From positions 397,448 through 461,447 of the forward strand of contig NZ_CP034888.1 in assembly GCF_005083345.1 (NCBI RefSeq): 64,000 nt of DNA, read 5' to 3'. The number at the start of each line of letters is the position of its first letter. Within the stretch, counting starts at the first letter, position 1. This DNA comes from Buchnera aphidicola (Aphis nasturtii). Lineage in GTDB: Bacteria; Pseudomonadota; Gammaproteobacteria; Enterobacterales; Enterobacteriaceae. Made by a program: the position numbers and the translations under genes. Positions 11,972-22,831 of this stretch are shown in pieces. Under the pieces are notes generated by a model. That model was not told the DNA's origin and did not search any database. It saw nothing but the letters and a program-made list of their open reading frames with translations.

Positions 11972-12892
11972 TTAATTAGTACATGTAGATATTAATCGAT
12001 ATGGAATTAATTTTTCTTGAGTATCAATCTTTCCTAACCCAAGAAACACTTTTTTTTCTTTTTCTAAAACACGCACCAAACTATTTTTAATATTAGATTC
12101 AAAACCAATTTCTTGTCCTAATTTAAAATTAAAAGACTGTTTTTTAGATAGATATACTTTTGGTAAAAAACAAACAGGAGTATCAATAGGCATTAATAAA
12201 TTATCTAATTCTTTGATATTATTTTTATGCAATAATGTTTTTAAATAAGGTATTTTCACTAACTTAGAACAAGAAAGTAATCCTACTTGTATGCGACGCA
12301 ATGAAATAACATGAGCACCGCAACCTAATTTTTCCCCTAAATCATCAATAAGCGTTCTAATATATGTTCCTTTTGAACAATGTATATTTAATCTAATTAA
12401 ATTATTTTTTTGTTCAATAAGATTTAATTGATATATTTTAACCTGTCTTACATTACGTGGAATATCAAATCCTTTTCTTGCGTATTTATATAACGGAACA
12501 CCGTGATACTTAATAGCTGAATACATCGAAGGTATTTGATCAACTAAACCGGTTAATTCTTTTAAAGCTTTATATAATTCAAGACATGTAAATGAAATCG
12601 TTCTTTTTTTTATAATAATTCCATCAGAATCAAATGTAGATGTTTTTTCACCTAATTTAGCAGTAACAGTATATCTTTTGTCAGAACTATTTAAATAATG
12701 AGCAAATTTTGTACTTTCTCCAAAACAAACTGGTAAAACTCCCGACGCTAATGGATCTAAGGTCCCAATATAACCTGCTTTTTTAGCATTAAAAATACTT
12801 TTTACTTGTTGTAAAGTATTATTAGAGGATATTCCTATAGGTTTATCTATTAATAAAAAACCATTAATATTACGTTTTTTATAAAAGAACAT
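11972..12892 (-). CDS. truB: tRNA pseudouridine-55 synthase
   Basis: Makes the universal pseudouridine 55 in the T-loop of tRNAs and acts as a tRNA chaperone. It has 306 residues (E. coli 314). The catalytic aspartate lies in GTLDPLASGVLP near residue 45, and the TruB family motif GTYIRTL is present near residue 180. A C-terminal PUA-like region completes the fold. The start lies 4 bp after the rbfA stop, indicating translational coupling. Confidence 0.96.
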   Translation of the reverse strand: MFFYKKRNINGFLLIDKPIGISSNNTLQQVKSIFNAKKAGYIGTLDPLASGVLPVCFGESTKFAHYLNSSDKRYTVTAKLGEKTSTFDSDGIIIKKRTISFTCLELYKALKELTGLVDQIPSMYSAIKYHGVPLYKYARKGFDIPRNVRQVKIYQLNLIEQKNNLIRLNIHCSKGTYIRTLIDDLGEKLGCGAHVISLRRIQVGLLSCSKLVKIPYLKTLLHKNNIKELDNLLMPIDTPVCFLPKVYLSKKQSFNFKLGQEIGFESNIKNSLVRVLEKEKKVFLGLGKIDTQEKLIPYRLISTCTN

Positions 12893-12896
12893 TGAA

Positions 12897-13277
12897 CTAT
12901 CCTTTGTTAAATAATATTTTTTTTTCCGTCAATTTATTTAATAATAAAGAAATTCTACTACCTTTTATAAAAGAATCATCATGATAAAAAACAATATTCG
13001 GTATAATTCTTAATTTTAATTGTTTACACAATAGTTTTCGAATATAACCAGATGCTTTATTTAATAAATTTAATAATTTCTCTACACTTAAGTTATTATG
13101 TATTTCTAAGAAACTTACAAACACTTGAGCATAAGATAAATCTTTAGATACAATAACTTCAGATATCGTGATAAGGGTTTTAAAACGTGGATCTTTAAGA
13201 AAATGCTGTATAATAATTGCAATTTTTTTTTGTAATTCTTGAGATATCTTAGAAGATCGACTAAATGATTTTTCCAT
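12897..13277 (-). CDS. rbfA: Ribosome-binding factor A
   Basis: Late 30S maturation factor that binds helix 1 of 16S rRNA; a cold-shock protein in E. coli. I choose the ATG at 13275-13277 (MEKSFSRSSKISQEL), which aligns with the E. coli start, giving 126 residues. A TTG four codons upstream (13289) is possible. The single KH-like core is present: RFKTLITISEV, the AQVFVSFLE segment and the C-terminal LRIIPNIVFYHDDS block. The basic tail is shorter than in E. coli (133 residues). Confidence 0.94.
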   Translation of the reverse strand: MEKSFSRSSKISQELQKKIAIIIQHFLKDPRFKTLITISEVIVSKDLSYAQVFVSFLEIHNNLSVEKLLNLLNKASGYIRKLLCKQLKLRIIPNIVFYHDDSFIKGSRISLLLNKLTEKKILFNKG

Positions 13278-13328
13278 TTTTATTACCAATATTTTATATG
13301 TATTAAAAATATGAATTTATCTATAAAT

Positions 13329-15935
13329 TTATAATATTCTTTTAATCTCTTTTAATTCAAATACTTCTATATTATCTTTAACTTTTATATCATTAAAATT
13401 TTTTATTCCAATACCACATTCCATTCCATTGCGTACTTCGTTTACATCTTCTTTGAAACGACGTAAAGATTCTAAATCACCTTCATAGATTACTATATGA
13501 TCTCTGAGTACGCGAATTGGATTATTTTTTTTAATAATACCATTAATTACCATACATCCAGCGATCAATCCAAATTTAGGTGATTTAAATATATTTCGTA
13601 CTTCTGCTAAACCAATGATATTATGTTTATACTCAGGAGATAATAATCCTGTCATAGCAGATTTTACTTCATCAATTAAATCATAAATAACAGAGTAATA
13701 ACGAAGATCTAAGTTTTCTACTTCAATAATTTTTTTAGCAGAGACATCTGCTCGAACATTAAAACCTAAAATAATAGCATTTGATGCTAATGCTAACGAA
13801 GCATCTGTTTCTGTAATTCCCCCTATACCTGAACCTATTATAGTAATCTTTACTTCTTGAGTAGATAATTTTAATAAAGCTCCACAAATAGCTTCTAAAG
13901 AACCTTGAACGTCAGATTTTATAATAACTTTTAACTCTGAAAAATTAGATTTTTTAATATTATCAAACATACTTTCTAAGCTTGATCTATTTTGATTAGC
14001 CAACTTTAGTTCACGAGATTTATTTTTTCGATAGCATGCAACTTCTTTAGCTTTTTTTTCATCACGTACAACAGTGACTTGATCACCAGCAAAGGGAACT
14101 TTAGATAAACCTAAAACTTCTACAGGTATAGAAGGTCCTACATTTTTTAATAATTTTCCAGTTTCATTGCGTAATAATCTAATACGACCATATTCTAAAC
14201 CGCATAATATTACATCTCCTTTTTTTAAATTTCCTTTTTGAACTAATACAGTTGCTATTGGTCCTCGACCTTTATCCAAACGAGACTCTATTACAATACC
14301 TTCTGCCATACCTGTAGATATTGCTTTAAGTTCTAGCATTTCTGCTTGTAATAAAATTGCATTTAATAATTTATCTACACCTTGTCCAGTTTTTGCAGAT
14401 ATAGAAACAAATATATTTTCACCACCCCATTCTTCTGAAATAATATTATGTTTTGTTAAATCATTTTTGATTTGATTAATATCAGAACCTGTTTTATCTA
14501 TTTTATTAATAGCAACAATAATGGGAACATTAGCTTCTTTCGCATGTTGAATAGCTTCAATAGTTTGTGGTTTTACTCCATCATCAGCAGCAATGACTAA
14601 TATAACAATATCAGTCACTTTTACCCCTCGAGCACGCATGCCAGTAAAAGCTGAATGACCTGGTGTATCTAGAAAAGTAATTGATCCTAATTCTGTTTTT
14701 ACGTGATAAGCACCAATATTCTGAGTAATTCCACCTGCTTCATTAGATGCTATTTTCGTAGAACGAATATAATCTAATAATGATGTTTTACCATGATCTA
14801 CATGCCCCATAATAGTAACTACTGGAGATCTCATGATAGATATAGAATTACCTAAATCACGATCTTGCATGATTAATTCTTCTAATTCATTTTCTTTGTA
14901 TACAATGACTTTATGACCCATTTCTTCTGCAATTAATTGTGCGGTATCTTGATCAAGTATGTGATTAATTGTTCCCATAATACCCATATGCATCATAGTT
15001 TTAATAACTTCAGAGCTTTTTACTGCCATTTTATTAGATAAATCAGATACTGTAATAGTACTATGAATAATTATATCTCTATTAATAGAAGATTCAGGTT
15101 TTTTAAAAACTTGTTGTAGCAAAATAGATTGATTTTTTTGTTTAATATTTTTTTTGTTTTTATAAATTCGATTATCTTCTTTTTTATTTTTTGTGTTAAT
15201 ATTTTGTTTATTATTTTTCTTTTGACGATAATTTTTTAAATTTCGATTGTAATTTTTTTTATTTTTTTCAACTGCGTTACTAGTTTCATCATTTTCTATG
15301 TTATGAGTATGAAAAAGTGTAGTTAAATTATAATCTTTTTTTTCTTCATGAAATTTTTTATGTACCGCAGTTTCTTTGATTATTTTTTTTGAAGTAGACA
15401 AATATTTATTCAAATCTATACTTCTTTTTAAAACTTTATTTTTTTCATTTTTTTGAAGGTTATAAGAATGATTCAATCGATTTAATTTATTTGTAAAATC
15501 TTTACTAGATTTATGTTTTGATAAAGGATTAATATTTTCTTGAAAATTTTTTTCTTTTACAGATTCATGTAAAAAGGGTTTTAAAAAGTTTTTTTCTGTA
15601 TTTTGAGATAACTTTTTATCTTTTAATAAGTCTTGACTTTCTGGTATAGTATTTTTAGTGTATGTTCTTTTTTTTCGAACTTCTACTTGAACAGATTTAT
15701 TTTTTCCTCCAGATAAAGCAACATTTAAAGTACTACGAGTTTTTCTTTGTAAAATAAAAGTATTTTCGTAAACGTGTTCTTTTTTTCTTAGATGTTTCAA
15801 TAAAAATGCTTTCTCTGAAGTACTAATAAAATCATTTTCATTTTTAGAAATTCCAATTTCAGAAAAATTTTTTATCAACTCTTTTACTGATATTTTAATT
15901 GTATTAGACAATACTTTTAAACTCATATCAATCAT
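13329..15935 (-). CDS. infB: Translation initiation factor IF-2
   Basis: GTPase that brings initiator tRNA to the 30S subunit and promotes subunit joining. It has 868 residues (E. coli 890). The N-terminal IF2N domain (residues 1-50) is followed by a Lys/Asn-rich low-complexity linker (about 80-280) that replaces the Ala/Glu/Arg-rich linker of E. coli. A second IF2N, the G domain with GHVDHGKT (377-384), DTPGH and NKID, and the C1/C2 domains follow. The linker contains many A-rich codons but no homopolymer frameshift. infB lies 15 bp after nusA. Confidence 0.97.
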   Translation of the reverse strand: MIDMSLKVLSNTIKISVKELIKNFSEIGISKNENDFISTSEKAFLLKHLRKKEHVYENTFILQRKTRSTLNVALSGGKNKSVQVEVRKKRTYTKNTIPESQDLLKDKKLSQNTEKNFLKPFLHESVKEKNFQENINPLSKHKSSKDFTNKLNRLNHSYNLQKNEKNKVLKRSIDLNKYLSTSKKIIKETAVHKKFHEEKKDYNLTTLFHTHNIENDETSNAVEKNKKNYNRNLKNYRQKKNNKQNINTKNKKEDNRIYKNKKNIKQKNQSILLQQVFKKPESSINRDIIIHSTITVSDLSNKMAVKSSEVIKTMMHMGIMGTINHILDQDTAQLIAEEMGHKVIVYKENELEELIMQDRDLGNSISIMRSPVVTIMGHVDHGKTSLLDYIRSTKIASNEAGGITQNIGAYHVKTELGSITFLDTPGHSAFTGMRARGVKVTDIVILVIAADDGVKPQTIEAIQHAKEANVPIIVAINKIDKTGSDINQIKNDLTKHNIISEEWGGENIFVSISAKTGQGVDKLLNAILLQAEMLELKAISTGMAEGIVIESRLDKGRGPIATVLVQKGNLKKGDVILCGLEYGRIRLLRNETGKLLKNVGPSIPVEVLGLSKVPFAGDQVTVVRDEKKAKEVACYRKNKSRELKLANQNRSSLESMFDNIKKSNFSELKVIIKSDVQGSLEAICGALLKLSTQEVKITIIGSGIGGITETDASLALASNAIILGFNVRADVSAKKIIEVENLDLRYYSVIYDLIDEVKSAMTGLLSPEYKHNIIGLAEVRNIFKSPKFGLIAGCMVINGIIKKNNPIRVLRDHIVIYEGDLESLRRFKEDVNEVRNGMECGIGIKNFNDIKVKDNIEVFELKEIKRIL

Positions 15936-15950
15936 ACTATTTTCCTATTA

Positions 15951-17438
15951 TTAAACTTTATTATCAAACCAACAAATATTACGAGCAGTCATAATTAACA
16001 TTCCAGCTTCTTCAGAATTCAGATTTTCGATATCAATAAGATCATCTATTCCTTGATCAGCTAATTCTTCTAAAGTAAATATATTTTTTTCAGCTAGTTT
16101 TAGCGCTAATGATTCATTCATACCTTGTATATTTAAAAGCTCTTTTTCTGTTTGTTGTTTATTTATCATATTTTTTTGATCTAATTCAATTAAATTTAAT
16201 CCATTTTTTGCGCGTTCTCGAACTAATTTTACTTCTGCTTCAGTTAAATTATTAATTGATGATAGTTCATCAATAGGTATGTAAGCTAATTCTTCAAGAG
16301 AAGAAAAACCTTCTTTAACTAAAATAGTAATAATTTTTTCACTAACATTTAAATATTTTTTAAAAATATTAAATGCAGCAGATGCTTCTTCTTTATATTT
16401 GATTTTTAAATCTTCTGTAGTCATTACATTTAACTCCCACCCACTAATTTGAGAAGCTAAGCGAACATTTTGACCATTTCTACCAATAGCTTGAGCTAAA
16501 TTATTAGAATCTACAGCAATATCCATAGTATGACGATCTTCGTCAACTATAATAGAGGTAACGTCTGCAGGAGCCATTGCATTAATAACAAATTGAGCTG
16601 GGTTATCATTCCATAAAATAATATCAATACGTTCACCACATAATTCGCTAGATACTGCCTGTACCCGAGCTCCTCTCATTCCTACGCATGCACCTACTGG
16701 ATCAATACGTTTGTCATTAGTTTTTACTGCAATTTTCGCTCGAGATCCAGCATCACGTGCAGCTGCTTTAATCTCAATAATTTCCTCACCAATTTCAGGA
16801 ACTTCTATGCGGAATAATTCTATAAGCATTTCAGTTTTTGAGCGACTCATGAATAATTGAGCACCACGAGCTTCAGGATATACTCCATATAAAATACCAC
16901 GAATACGATCTCCAGGACGAAAATTTTCTCTAGGTAACATACCTTCTTTTAAAATAATAGCTTCAGCATTATTACCTAGATCTAACGTAAGATTATCTCT
17001 ATTAATTTTTTTTACAACACCAATTACAATTTGTCCAATATGTTGTCGAAATTGATCAACTAACATAGCACGTTCTGCTTCTCGTACTTTTTGAACAATT
17101 ACTTGTTTAGCAGTTTGTGTTGTAATTCTATCGAAATTAACAGAATCAATTTTATCTTCTATGTAATCATTGAGTTGCACTTTATCACCTTCAAAAGAAG
17201 CTGCTGCTAAAGTAATTTCTTTTGTTGGATGATTGACAATATCTACTACCATCCATCGTCGAAAAGTACTAAAATTACCAGTTTTACGGTTAATACTAAC
17301 TCGAACATCAATTTCTTGTTCGTGTTTTTTCTTTGTAGCTGTTGCTAATGCAACTTCTAAAGCTTCAAAAATTTTTTCACGTGGTAGTGATTTTTCATTA
17401 GAAACAGCTTCTACAACAGCTAATATTTCTTTATTCAT
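15951..17438 (-). CDS. nusA: Transcription termination/antitermination factor NusA
   Basis: RNA polymerase accessory factor that enhances pausing and intrinsic termination and takes part in rRNA antitermination. The start is set at ATG 17436-17438 ([16 protein letters not shown]), matching E. coli exactly and giving 495 residues; GAGG lies just upstream. The N-terminal domain, S1 domain ([15 protein letters not shown]), KH1/KH2 ([28 protein letters not shown]) and two C-terminal acidic repeats (around residues 365-430 and 440-490) are all kept. metY and rimP, which precede nusA in E. coli, are absent. An intrinsic terminator lies 39 nt upstream of the start codon. Confidence 0.97.
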   Translation of the reverse strand: MNKEILAVVEAVSNEKSLPREKIFEALEVALATATKKKHEQEIDVRVSINRKTGNFSTFRRWMVVDIVNHPTKEITLAAASFEGDKVQLNDYIEDKIDSVNFDRITTQTAKQVIVQKVREAERAMLVDQFRQHIGQIVIGVVKKINRDNLTLDLGNNAEAIILKEGMLPRENFRPGDRIRGILYGVYPEARGAQLFMSRSKTEMLIELFRIEVPEIGEEIIEIKAAARDAGSRAKIAVKTNDKRIDPVGACVGMRGARVQAVSSELCGERIDIILWNDNPAQFVINAMAPADVTSIIVDEDRHTMDIAVDSNNLAQAIGRNGQNVRLASQISGWELNVMTTEDLKIKYKEEASAAFNIFKKYLNVSEKIITILVKEGFSSLEELAYIPIDELSSINNLTEAEVKLVRERAKNGLNLIELDQKNMINKQQTEKELLNIQGMNESLALKLAEKNIFTLEELADQGIDDLIDIENLNSEEAGMLIMTARNICWFDNKV

Positions 17439-17476
17439 CTTAGTAAACCTCTGAATAAATATTTGTAAATGTTCTA

Positions 17477-17502
17477 ATAAAAAACCCCGAAAATTCGGGG
17501 TT
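17477..17502 (-). terminator. nusA: Intrinsic terminator in the nusA leader
   Basis: Reading the minus strand, AACCCCGAA / TTCGGGGTT form a 9-bp stem with a 2-base loop, followed by TTTTTTATT. It lies between tRNA-Leu(GAG) and nusA, and its U-tract ends 39 nt from the nusA ATG. It is among the strongest terminators in the window. It should end the secG-leuU transcript, but it leaves little or no room for a separate nusA promoter downstream. Confidence 0.88.
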
Positions 17503-17581
17503 CTAGGTAATACCACCCTTTTTTTAATATAATATGTTATTAATATATTTAATATAAAATATTTTATCTTTTGAAAAATAA

Positions 17582-17663
17582 TACCGAGGATGGGATTTGA
17601 ACCCATATGCCTTAAGGCACTACCCCCTCAAGATAGCGTGTCTACCAATTTCACCACCTCGGT
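17582..17663 (-). tRNA. leuU: tRNA-Leu (anticodon GAG)
   Basis: An 82-nt class II tRNA. The acceptor ACCGAGG pairs with CCTCGGT, and the discriminator is A. The anticodon loop TTGAGGG between CTATC and GGTAG gives GAG. The variable arm is AGTGCCTTAAGGCAT, and the T-arm GGGTTCAAATCCC is intact. No CCA is encoded. E. coli leuU also lies beside secG. The first pair is A1-U72 where E. coli has G1-U72. Confidence 0.95.
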
Positions 17664-17717
17664 GTATGCAATATTTTTTATTATAGTTAAAAAATTTTAA
17701 AAACTTAACATTTAAAT

Positions 17718-18047
17718 CTAATGAGGTATTTCAGTATTTAATATCTTATTTTTTTTTAAATTTAACATTGTTTTATTTAAGCTATTATCTTGATTTTCAA
17801 ATACACTTGAATTTATTTTTTTATCATTAATGTTACATAAAATAAGACTAATTATTAAAAATAAACAAGCACATAATCTAATAATATTTGTTGCAAAACT
17901 ATTGTTTCGGAAGTTATTAAAAAATTTAATATTAGTAGATGTATTTGAATGTATAATATTGCTGACATTTTTTCCTGGTTGTAATAAAATTAAAAAATTT
18001 AAACAAACAGAAATAAAAATTAAAAAGACTAAAAAAAATAAATACAT
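17718..18047 (-). CDS. secG: Preprotein translocase subunit SecG
   Basis: Small inner-membrane subunit of SecYEG that assists SecA-driven protein export. It has 109 residues (E. coli 110). There are two membrane helices, about residues 1-23 (ending LILLQPGK, the family signature in place of LQQGKG) and about 53-72 (IIRLCACLFLIISLILCNIN). The Gly/Ala/Ser-rich linker of E. coli has become Asn/Ser-rich. The C-terminal tail is divergent and probably not important. It is followed by leuU, as in E. coli. Confidence 0.9.
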   Translation of the reverse strand: MYLFFLVFLIFISVCLNFLILLQPGKNVSNIIHSNTSTNIKFFNNFRNNSFATNIIRLCACLFLIISLILCNINDKKINSSVFENQDNSLNKTMLNLKKNKILNTEIPH

Positions 18048-18176
18048 AAAAAAAAATTTTTCCTTTTTATATAAAATTGAAATAATTATTTATTGCTATT
18101 TTATTAAAAAAATTTTATCAAAACTTATAAATGTTTTTTAAATTTTTACATTAACAACTAATATTTTATATATTTA

Positions 18177-19510
18177 TCAAATTAACTTCATTACATTTTC
18201 AATTGTACGAGCGACTTTTTTTATCTTACTATAATCTTGATCTTCTAGCATAATACGAAGACAAGATTCAGTTCCAGATTTTCGTATCAAAATACGACCA
18301 GTATTTCTTAAAATATTTTTTGATTTTTTAAGAACAGACTGGAATTTTTTATTTTCTTCAAAATTTTGATCTTGTTTTAAAAAAAAACTTAATAATATTT
18401 GAGGAAACAATGTTACTTGATTAGATAAACAGTATAAAGATGCATTGTTTTGAATCATACTTAATAATACTTGTAAACTAGCTATAATACCATCACCAGT
18501 AGAATGTTTATCTAATAAAATAACATGTCCTGATTGTTCAGCACCAAGTATCCAATTTTTTTCTTTAATTTTTTGATATATATAACGATCTCCTATTTTT
18601 GTAGCACAAAATGGTATTCCAATTTTTTTAAAACCTAAGACAATACCCATATTAGTCATTACAGTACCTACAACACCGCCATTTAACTTATTATTTTTTA
18701 AATATTGTTTTGCAATTATATAAATTATTTGATCTCCATTTATTTCGTTACCTAAATGATCTATCATGATAACACGATCTCCATCTCCATCAAATGCTAA
18801 TCCAATATCAGCTTTATTTAAAATAACTAATTTTTTTAATTTAGAAGTATTAGTAGATCCTGATTTTTTATTAATATTAACGCCGTTAGGATAAATAGAA
18901 CAAGTTATAACATTTGCTCCTAAATCTTGAAAAACTTTAGGTGCTATATTATAAGTTGAACCATTAGCGCAATCTAACACAATAGTAAATTTAGATAAAT
19001 TCATACTTTTAGGGAAAGTGTCTTTACAAAAATTAATATACTTTTTTTCAGCATTATTAACTTTGTTAGGAATACCAAAATTTTTCAAATAAGAAAAATC
19101 ATAAAAAATATCATTTAATTTTTTTTCAATTAAAATTTCAATATCTCTAGTTATTTTAATTCCATGTTTAAAAAATATTTTTACCCCATTGTCCTCAAAA
19201 GAATTATGAGAAGCAGAAATGATAATACCTGCTGAAACATTTAAAGATCTTGTTAAATATGCAATTGCAGAAGTAGGTATACAACCAGCTGATAAAGTAG
19301 AAATTCCTTTTGATAAAATTCCAAACTCTAAAGAATACTGTAACATGCATCCTGAAATACGCGTATCTCGCCCAATAACAATTTTTTTTTATCTTCACCT
19401 AAAATAGTTCCAATAATTTGTCCTAATTTTAACATAAAATCTGGAGTAATTGGTTTTTTGCCTACTATCCCACGTATACCATCTGTTTTAAAGTATTGCA
19501 AATATTTCAT
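18177..19510 (-). CDS. glmM: Phosphoglucosamine mutase, split by a frameshift in A9
   Basis: Interconverts glucosamine-6-phosphate and glucosamine-1-phosphate for UDP-GlcNAc, and so for peptidoglycan and LPS. The N-terminal part starts at 19510 ([14 protein letters not shown]...), and the frame is lost in a run of nine A (plus-strand T, 19382-19390) after GEDKKK. Adding one A there gives [14 protein letters not shown] and joins the remaining protein, including the catalytic-serine loop SASHN and the sugar-phosphate motif RKSGTE. The corrected product is 444 residues (E. coli 445). The whole downstream part is well conserved, which argues against decay. Expression probably depends on transcriptional slippage; a sequencing error is the alternative. 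Confidence 0.9.
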
Positions 19511-19602
19511 ATCAATTGATCCTTGTTTTAAAATATTTATAGAATAAAAAATTATAAAATATTTAATAATTTTTATAAAAAATTTGATTTTTTTAAAAAC
19601 AA

Positions 19603-19634
19603 GATGAAGTTATAATCGTTTTTATTACTTCATC
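19603..19634 (-). terminator. Candidate terminator/hairpin between ftsH and glmM
   Basis: GATGAAGT / ACTTCATC form a perfect 8-bp stem with a 16-base loop. Read on the minus strand it is followed by TTGTTTTT. It lies in the 244-bp gap where E. coli has folP, which is absent here. The stem has moderate GC and the loop is long, so termination may be partial. Confidence 0.45.
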
Positions 19635-19754
19635 TCATTTTAGTATTGTATTAAAATATAAGATTAACTATATTAAATTTTTATATAATTTAATATATAC
19701 TTAATACTTAATATAACGACATTATCTATATAATTATAATATTAATAATATATT

Positions 19755-21596
19755 TCAATGTTGCGTTATTTCAGACCATTCTTTTGGTTTTCTAACCTCT
19801 CTTCTTGCCATTAAATCATCAATTTGAAAGGAATCAATTGTTTCATATTTTATTAAAGCATCTTTCATAGAATGTAAAATATCAATATTATCATTTAAAA
19901 TATTTCTAGCTCGATTATAATTTACTTCTATTAATAACTTTACTTCTTCATCAATAATTCTAGCGGTTTCATCAGACATATGTTTTGCTTTTGCTACTGT
20001 TCGACCTAAAAATACTTCTCCTTCTTCTTCTGCGTACAATAAAGGACCTAATTTATCTGAAAAACCCCATTGAGTTACCATATTTCTTGCTAAATTTGTA
20101 GCTACTTTAATATCGTTAAAAGCACCAGTAGATACTTTTTTAGAACCATAAATAATTTCTTCTGCTAAACGACCACCATATAAAGTTGATATTTGACTTT
20201 CTAATTTTTGCCTACTAATGCTAAATGTATCTGATTCTGGTAAAAAAAAAGTAATACCTAATGCTTGACCTCTAGGAATAATCGTAACTTTATGAGCCGG
20301 ATCATGATCTGGAACTAATCTTCCAACAATGACATGTCCAGCTTCATGATATGCAGTAGATTCTTTTTGAAAGTCACTCATGACCATTGATTTACGTTCA
20401 GAACCCATCATAATTTTATCTTTTGCTTTTTCAAACTCAATCATAGAAACAACACGATTATTTAAACGAGCTGCAAATAATGCTGCTTCATTTACTAAAT
20501 TAGCTAAGTCTGCACCTGAAAAACCTGGTGTTCCACGAGCAATAATTATTGGATCAACATCTTGAGACAAAGGAACCTTACGCATGTGTACTTTCAAAAT
20601 TTGTTCTCTTCCACGTATATCTGGAAGAGCGACAATAACTTGACGATCAAATCGACCTGGACGCAATAAAGCCGGATCTAATACATCAGGTCTATTAGTA
20701 GCAGCAATTAATATTACGCCTTCATTTCCATCAAAACCATCCATTTCTACTAACATTTGATTAAGTGTTTGTTCTCTTTCATCATGCCCTCCACCTAAAC
20801 CAGCGCCTCTTTGCCGGCCTACTGCATCAATTTCATCAATAAATATAATACATGGAGCATTTTTTCTAGAATGTTCAAACATGTCTCTAACTCTAGATGC
20901 ACCTACTCCCACAAACATTTCAACAAAATCCGAACCGGAGATTGTAAAAAAAGGAACTTTTGCTTCTCCTGCAACTGCCTTAGCAAGTAATGTTTTTCCA
21001 GTCCCAGGCGGGCCAACCATAAGTACGCCTTTAGGTATTTTTCCTCCTAATTTCTGAAATCGACTAGGTTCTTTTAAATATTCAACTAATTCACTTACTT
21101 CTTCTTTGGCTTCATCACATCCTGCAACATCATCAAAAGTAGTTTTAATTTCATCTTCTGATAGCATTCTAGCTTTACTTTTACCAAAAGACATAGCTCC
21201 TTTTCCACCGCCCATTTGCATTTGGCGCATAAAAAAAATCCAAACACCAATGAGCAATAACATAGGAAACCAGGAAACAAATATAGAAAATAAAATACTT
21301 GGTTCTTCTGGAACTTCCCCTATCACTTTAATGTTTTTTGTTATCAGATTATCTAATAGCTTAGGATCATTCATTGGAATGTAAGTAGTGTATTTATTAC
21401 TATCTTTTTTAGTAACACTAATTGTCCGTCCATTTATATATACTTCACGGATCTGATCTTGATTAACTTCTGATAAAAAAGTAGAATAATCAATTCTGTG
21501 ATTATTAGAATCACTAGCATTAAAGTTTTGAAAAACAGACATTAAAATTACTGTAATTACTAACCAAAATATTAGGTTTTTAACCATATCACTCAA
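19755..21596 (-). CDS. ftsH: ATP-dependent zinc metalloprotease FtsH
   Basis: Membrane-anchored AAA+ protease that degrades unassembled membrane proteins and regulatory proteins. It has 613 residues. Two N-terminal membrane helices (about 7-24 and 103-122) flank a periplasmic domain. Walker A GPPGTGKT is at 195-202, the SRH arginines lie in [17 protein letters not shown], and zinc motif HEAGH is near 420. It is shorter than E. coli (644) because the C-terminal hydrophilic tail is missing. I keep the TTG at 21596 because GAGAGG (21605-21610) is 8 nt from it; the ATG three codons later would be 17 nt away. folP, next in E. coli, is lost. Confidence 0.96.
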   Translation of the reverse strand: MSDMVKNLIFWLVITVILMSVFQNFNASDSNNHRIDYSTFLSEVNQDQIREVYINGRTISVTKKDSNKYTTYIPMNDPKLLDNLITKNIKVIGEVPEEPSILFSIFVSWFPMLLLIGVWIFFMRQMQMGGGKGAMSFGKSKARMLSEDEIKTTFDDVAGCDEAKEEVSELVEYLKEPSRFQKLGGKIPKGVLMVGPPGTGKTLLAKAVAGEAKVPFFTISGSDFVEMFVGVGASRVRDMFEHSRKNAPCIIFIDEIDAVGRQRGAGLGGGHDEREQTLNQMLVEMDGFDGNEGVILIAATNRPDVLDPALLRPGRFDRQVIVALPDIRGREQILKVHMRKVPLSQDVDPIIIARGTPGFSGADLANLVNEAALFAARLNNRVVSMIEFEKAKDKIMMGSERKSMVMSDFQKESTAYHEAGHVIVGRLVPDHDPAHKVTIIPRGQALGITFFLPESDTFSISRQKLESQISTLYGGRLAEEIIYGSKKVSTGAFNDIKVATNLARNMVTQWGFSDKLGPLLYAEEEGEVFLGRTVAKAKHMSDETARIIDEEVKLLIEVNYNRARNILNDNIDILHSMKDALIKYETIDSFQIDDLMARREVRKPKEWSEITQH

Positions 21597-21670
21597 GGGA
21601 ACAACCTCTCATTACATCTATTTTAAAAAATAACATAGATTTAAAATTGTATTAATAAAAAATAATATTT

Positions 21671-22291
21671 TTATTTAGTCGCTAGGATAAATATTTCTCG
21701 TGATCTTGATCGAGAAGTTTTTGGTTTGCAAATTTTAATTCTTGAAAATAACGTTTTAATTTCTGTGTACAATTCATTTAAACCTTCTCCTTGAAAAGAT
21801 TTTACTAAAAAAATACCGTGTTCTGATAATAAATATGTAGATATTGTAAGAGCAATTTTACAAATTTCTATGATACGTGGCATATCAATAGACCAATAGC
21901 CTGTAATATTAGGAGCCATGTCAGACATAACTATATTAAAAGTATTATTAGATAAGTTATTTAATATAAAATTTAATGTATGTACATCACGAAAATCTCC
22001 TTGAAAAAATTTAACGCCTTTTATTTTTTCCATAGGCAACATATCAAATGCTATAACCGATCCTGTTTTTCCAACTTTATTAATAGCATACTGTGACCAA
22101 CCTCCTGGAGCTGAACCTAAATCAATAATATTCATTCCAGGTTTAAATAATTTATTATGCTTATCCAGTTCTTCTAATTTAAACCAAGATCTAGACCGAA
22201 TTCTATTTTGTTTCGCTTTTTTTACACATGAATCTTGAAAATGTTCTAATAACCAACGCTTAGAACTATTTGATTTATTCTTAGCAATCAT
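21671..22291 (-). CDS. rlmE: 23S rRNA 2'-O-ribose U2552 methyltransferase
   Basis: SAM-dependent methyltransferase (RrmJ/FtsJ) acting on U2552 of 23S rRNA in the 50S A-loop, important for 50S assembly. It has 206 residues (E. coli 209). The SAM motif DLGSAPGGWSQ is near residue 57. The K-D-K-E catalytic tetrad can be traced: RSWFKLEE, SDMAPN, LVKSFQGEG and the C-terminal SREIFILA. It lies upstream of ftsH as in E. coli, separated by 74 bp. Confidence 0.96.
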   Translation of the reverse strand: MIAKNKSNSSKRWLLEHFQDSCVKKAKQNRIRSRSWFKLEELDKHNKLFKPGMNIIDLGSAPGGWSQYAINKVGKTGSVIAFDMLPMEKIKGVKFFQGDFRDVHTLNFILNNLSNNTFNIVMSDMAPNITGYWSIDMPRIIEICKIALTISTYLLSEHGIFLVKSFQGEGLNELYTEIKTLFSRIKICKPKTSRSRSREIFILATK

Positions 22292-22351
22292 ATTATTTAA
22301 TTGTTTTATTATTTATAACAAATTTAATTTTTTTATCTAAATAAATTATTT

Positions 22352-22831
22352 TTAAACATAATCTACTTTTAAAATTTTATATTCAACATTACCAGAAGGT
22401 GTCAATATAGTAGCAATAGTATTAATATTTTTACCGATTAAACCTCTTGACATTGGAGAGTTAATTGAGATTAAATTTTTTTTAAAATCAGATTCATCAT
22501 CACCAACAATTTGATAAGTGAATATTTCATTATTTTTTATATTTAAAACAGTTACTGTAGAACCGAATACAACTCTTCCATCATTAGGTATCTTAGTGAT
22601 ATCTATGATTTGACAATGAGATAATTTTAATTCTATTTCTTTTATTCGTCCTTCACAAAAACTTTGCTCTTCACGGGCTGAATGATATTCAGCATTTTCT
22701 TTTAAATCACCATGCTCCCTAGCTTTTGCAATTTCAATAATAATACGAGGACGTTTTTTATTTTTTAATTGTTCAAGTTCTTTACGAAGTTTTTTGGCGC
22801 CTCTAATAGTCATTGGAATTAAATTAACCAT
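22352..22831 (-). CDS. greA: Transcription elongation factor GreA
   Basis: Rescues backtracked RNA polymerase by stimulating cleavage of the 3' RNA end. It has 159 residues (E. coli 158). The N-terminal coiled coil carries the catalytic acidic tip ([11 protein letters not shown]), and the C-terminal FKBP-like domain ends with [10 protein letters not shown] and [13 protein letters not shown] lies 8 nt before the ATG. Cleavage factors bear on polymerase behaviour in A-rich templates, which is relevant to the homopolymer frameshifts in this window. yhbY, beside rlmE in E. coli, is absent. Confidence 0.96.
   Translation of the reverse strand: MVNLIPMTIRGAKKLRKELEQLKNKKRPRIIIEIAKAREHGDLKENAEYHSAREEQSFCEGRIKEIELKLSHCQIIDITKIPNDGRVVFGSTVTVLNIKNNEIFTYQIVGDDESDFKKNLISINSPMSRGLIGKNINTIATILTPSGNVEYKILKVDYV

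Noticed and set aside
17506..17520. AAGGGTGGTATTACC upstream of the nusA-leader terminator, resembling the T-box core AGGGTGGNACCGCG
   Set aside because: Only the first part of the motif matches, there is no specifier stem, and T-box riboswitches are not known in enterobacteria. Likely chance.
17830..18141. 103-codon plus-strand frame opposite secG
   Set aside because: Lys/Ile-rich antisense reading of secG and its AT-rich upstream region, with no similarity to a protein family.
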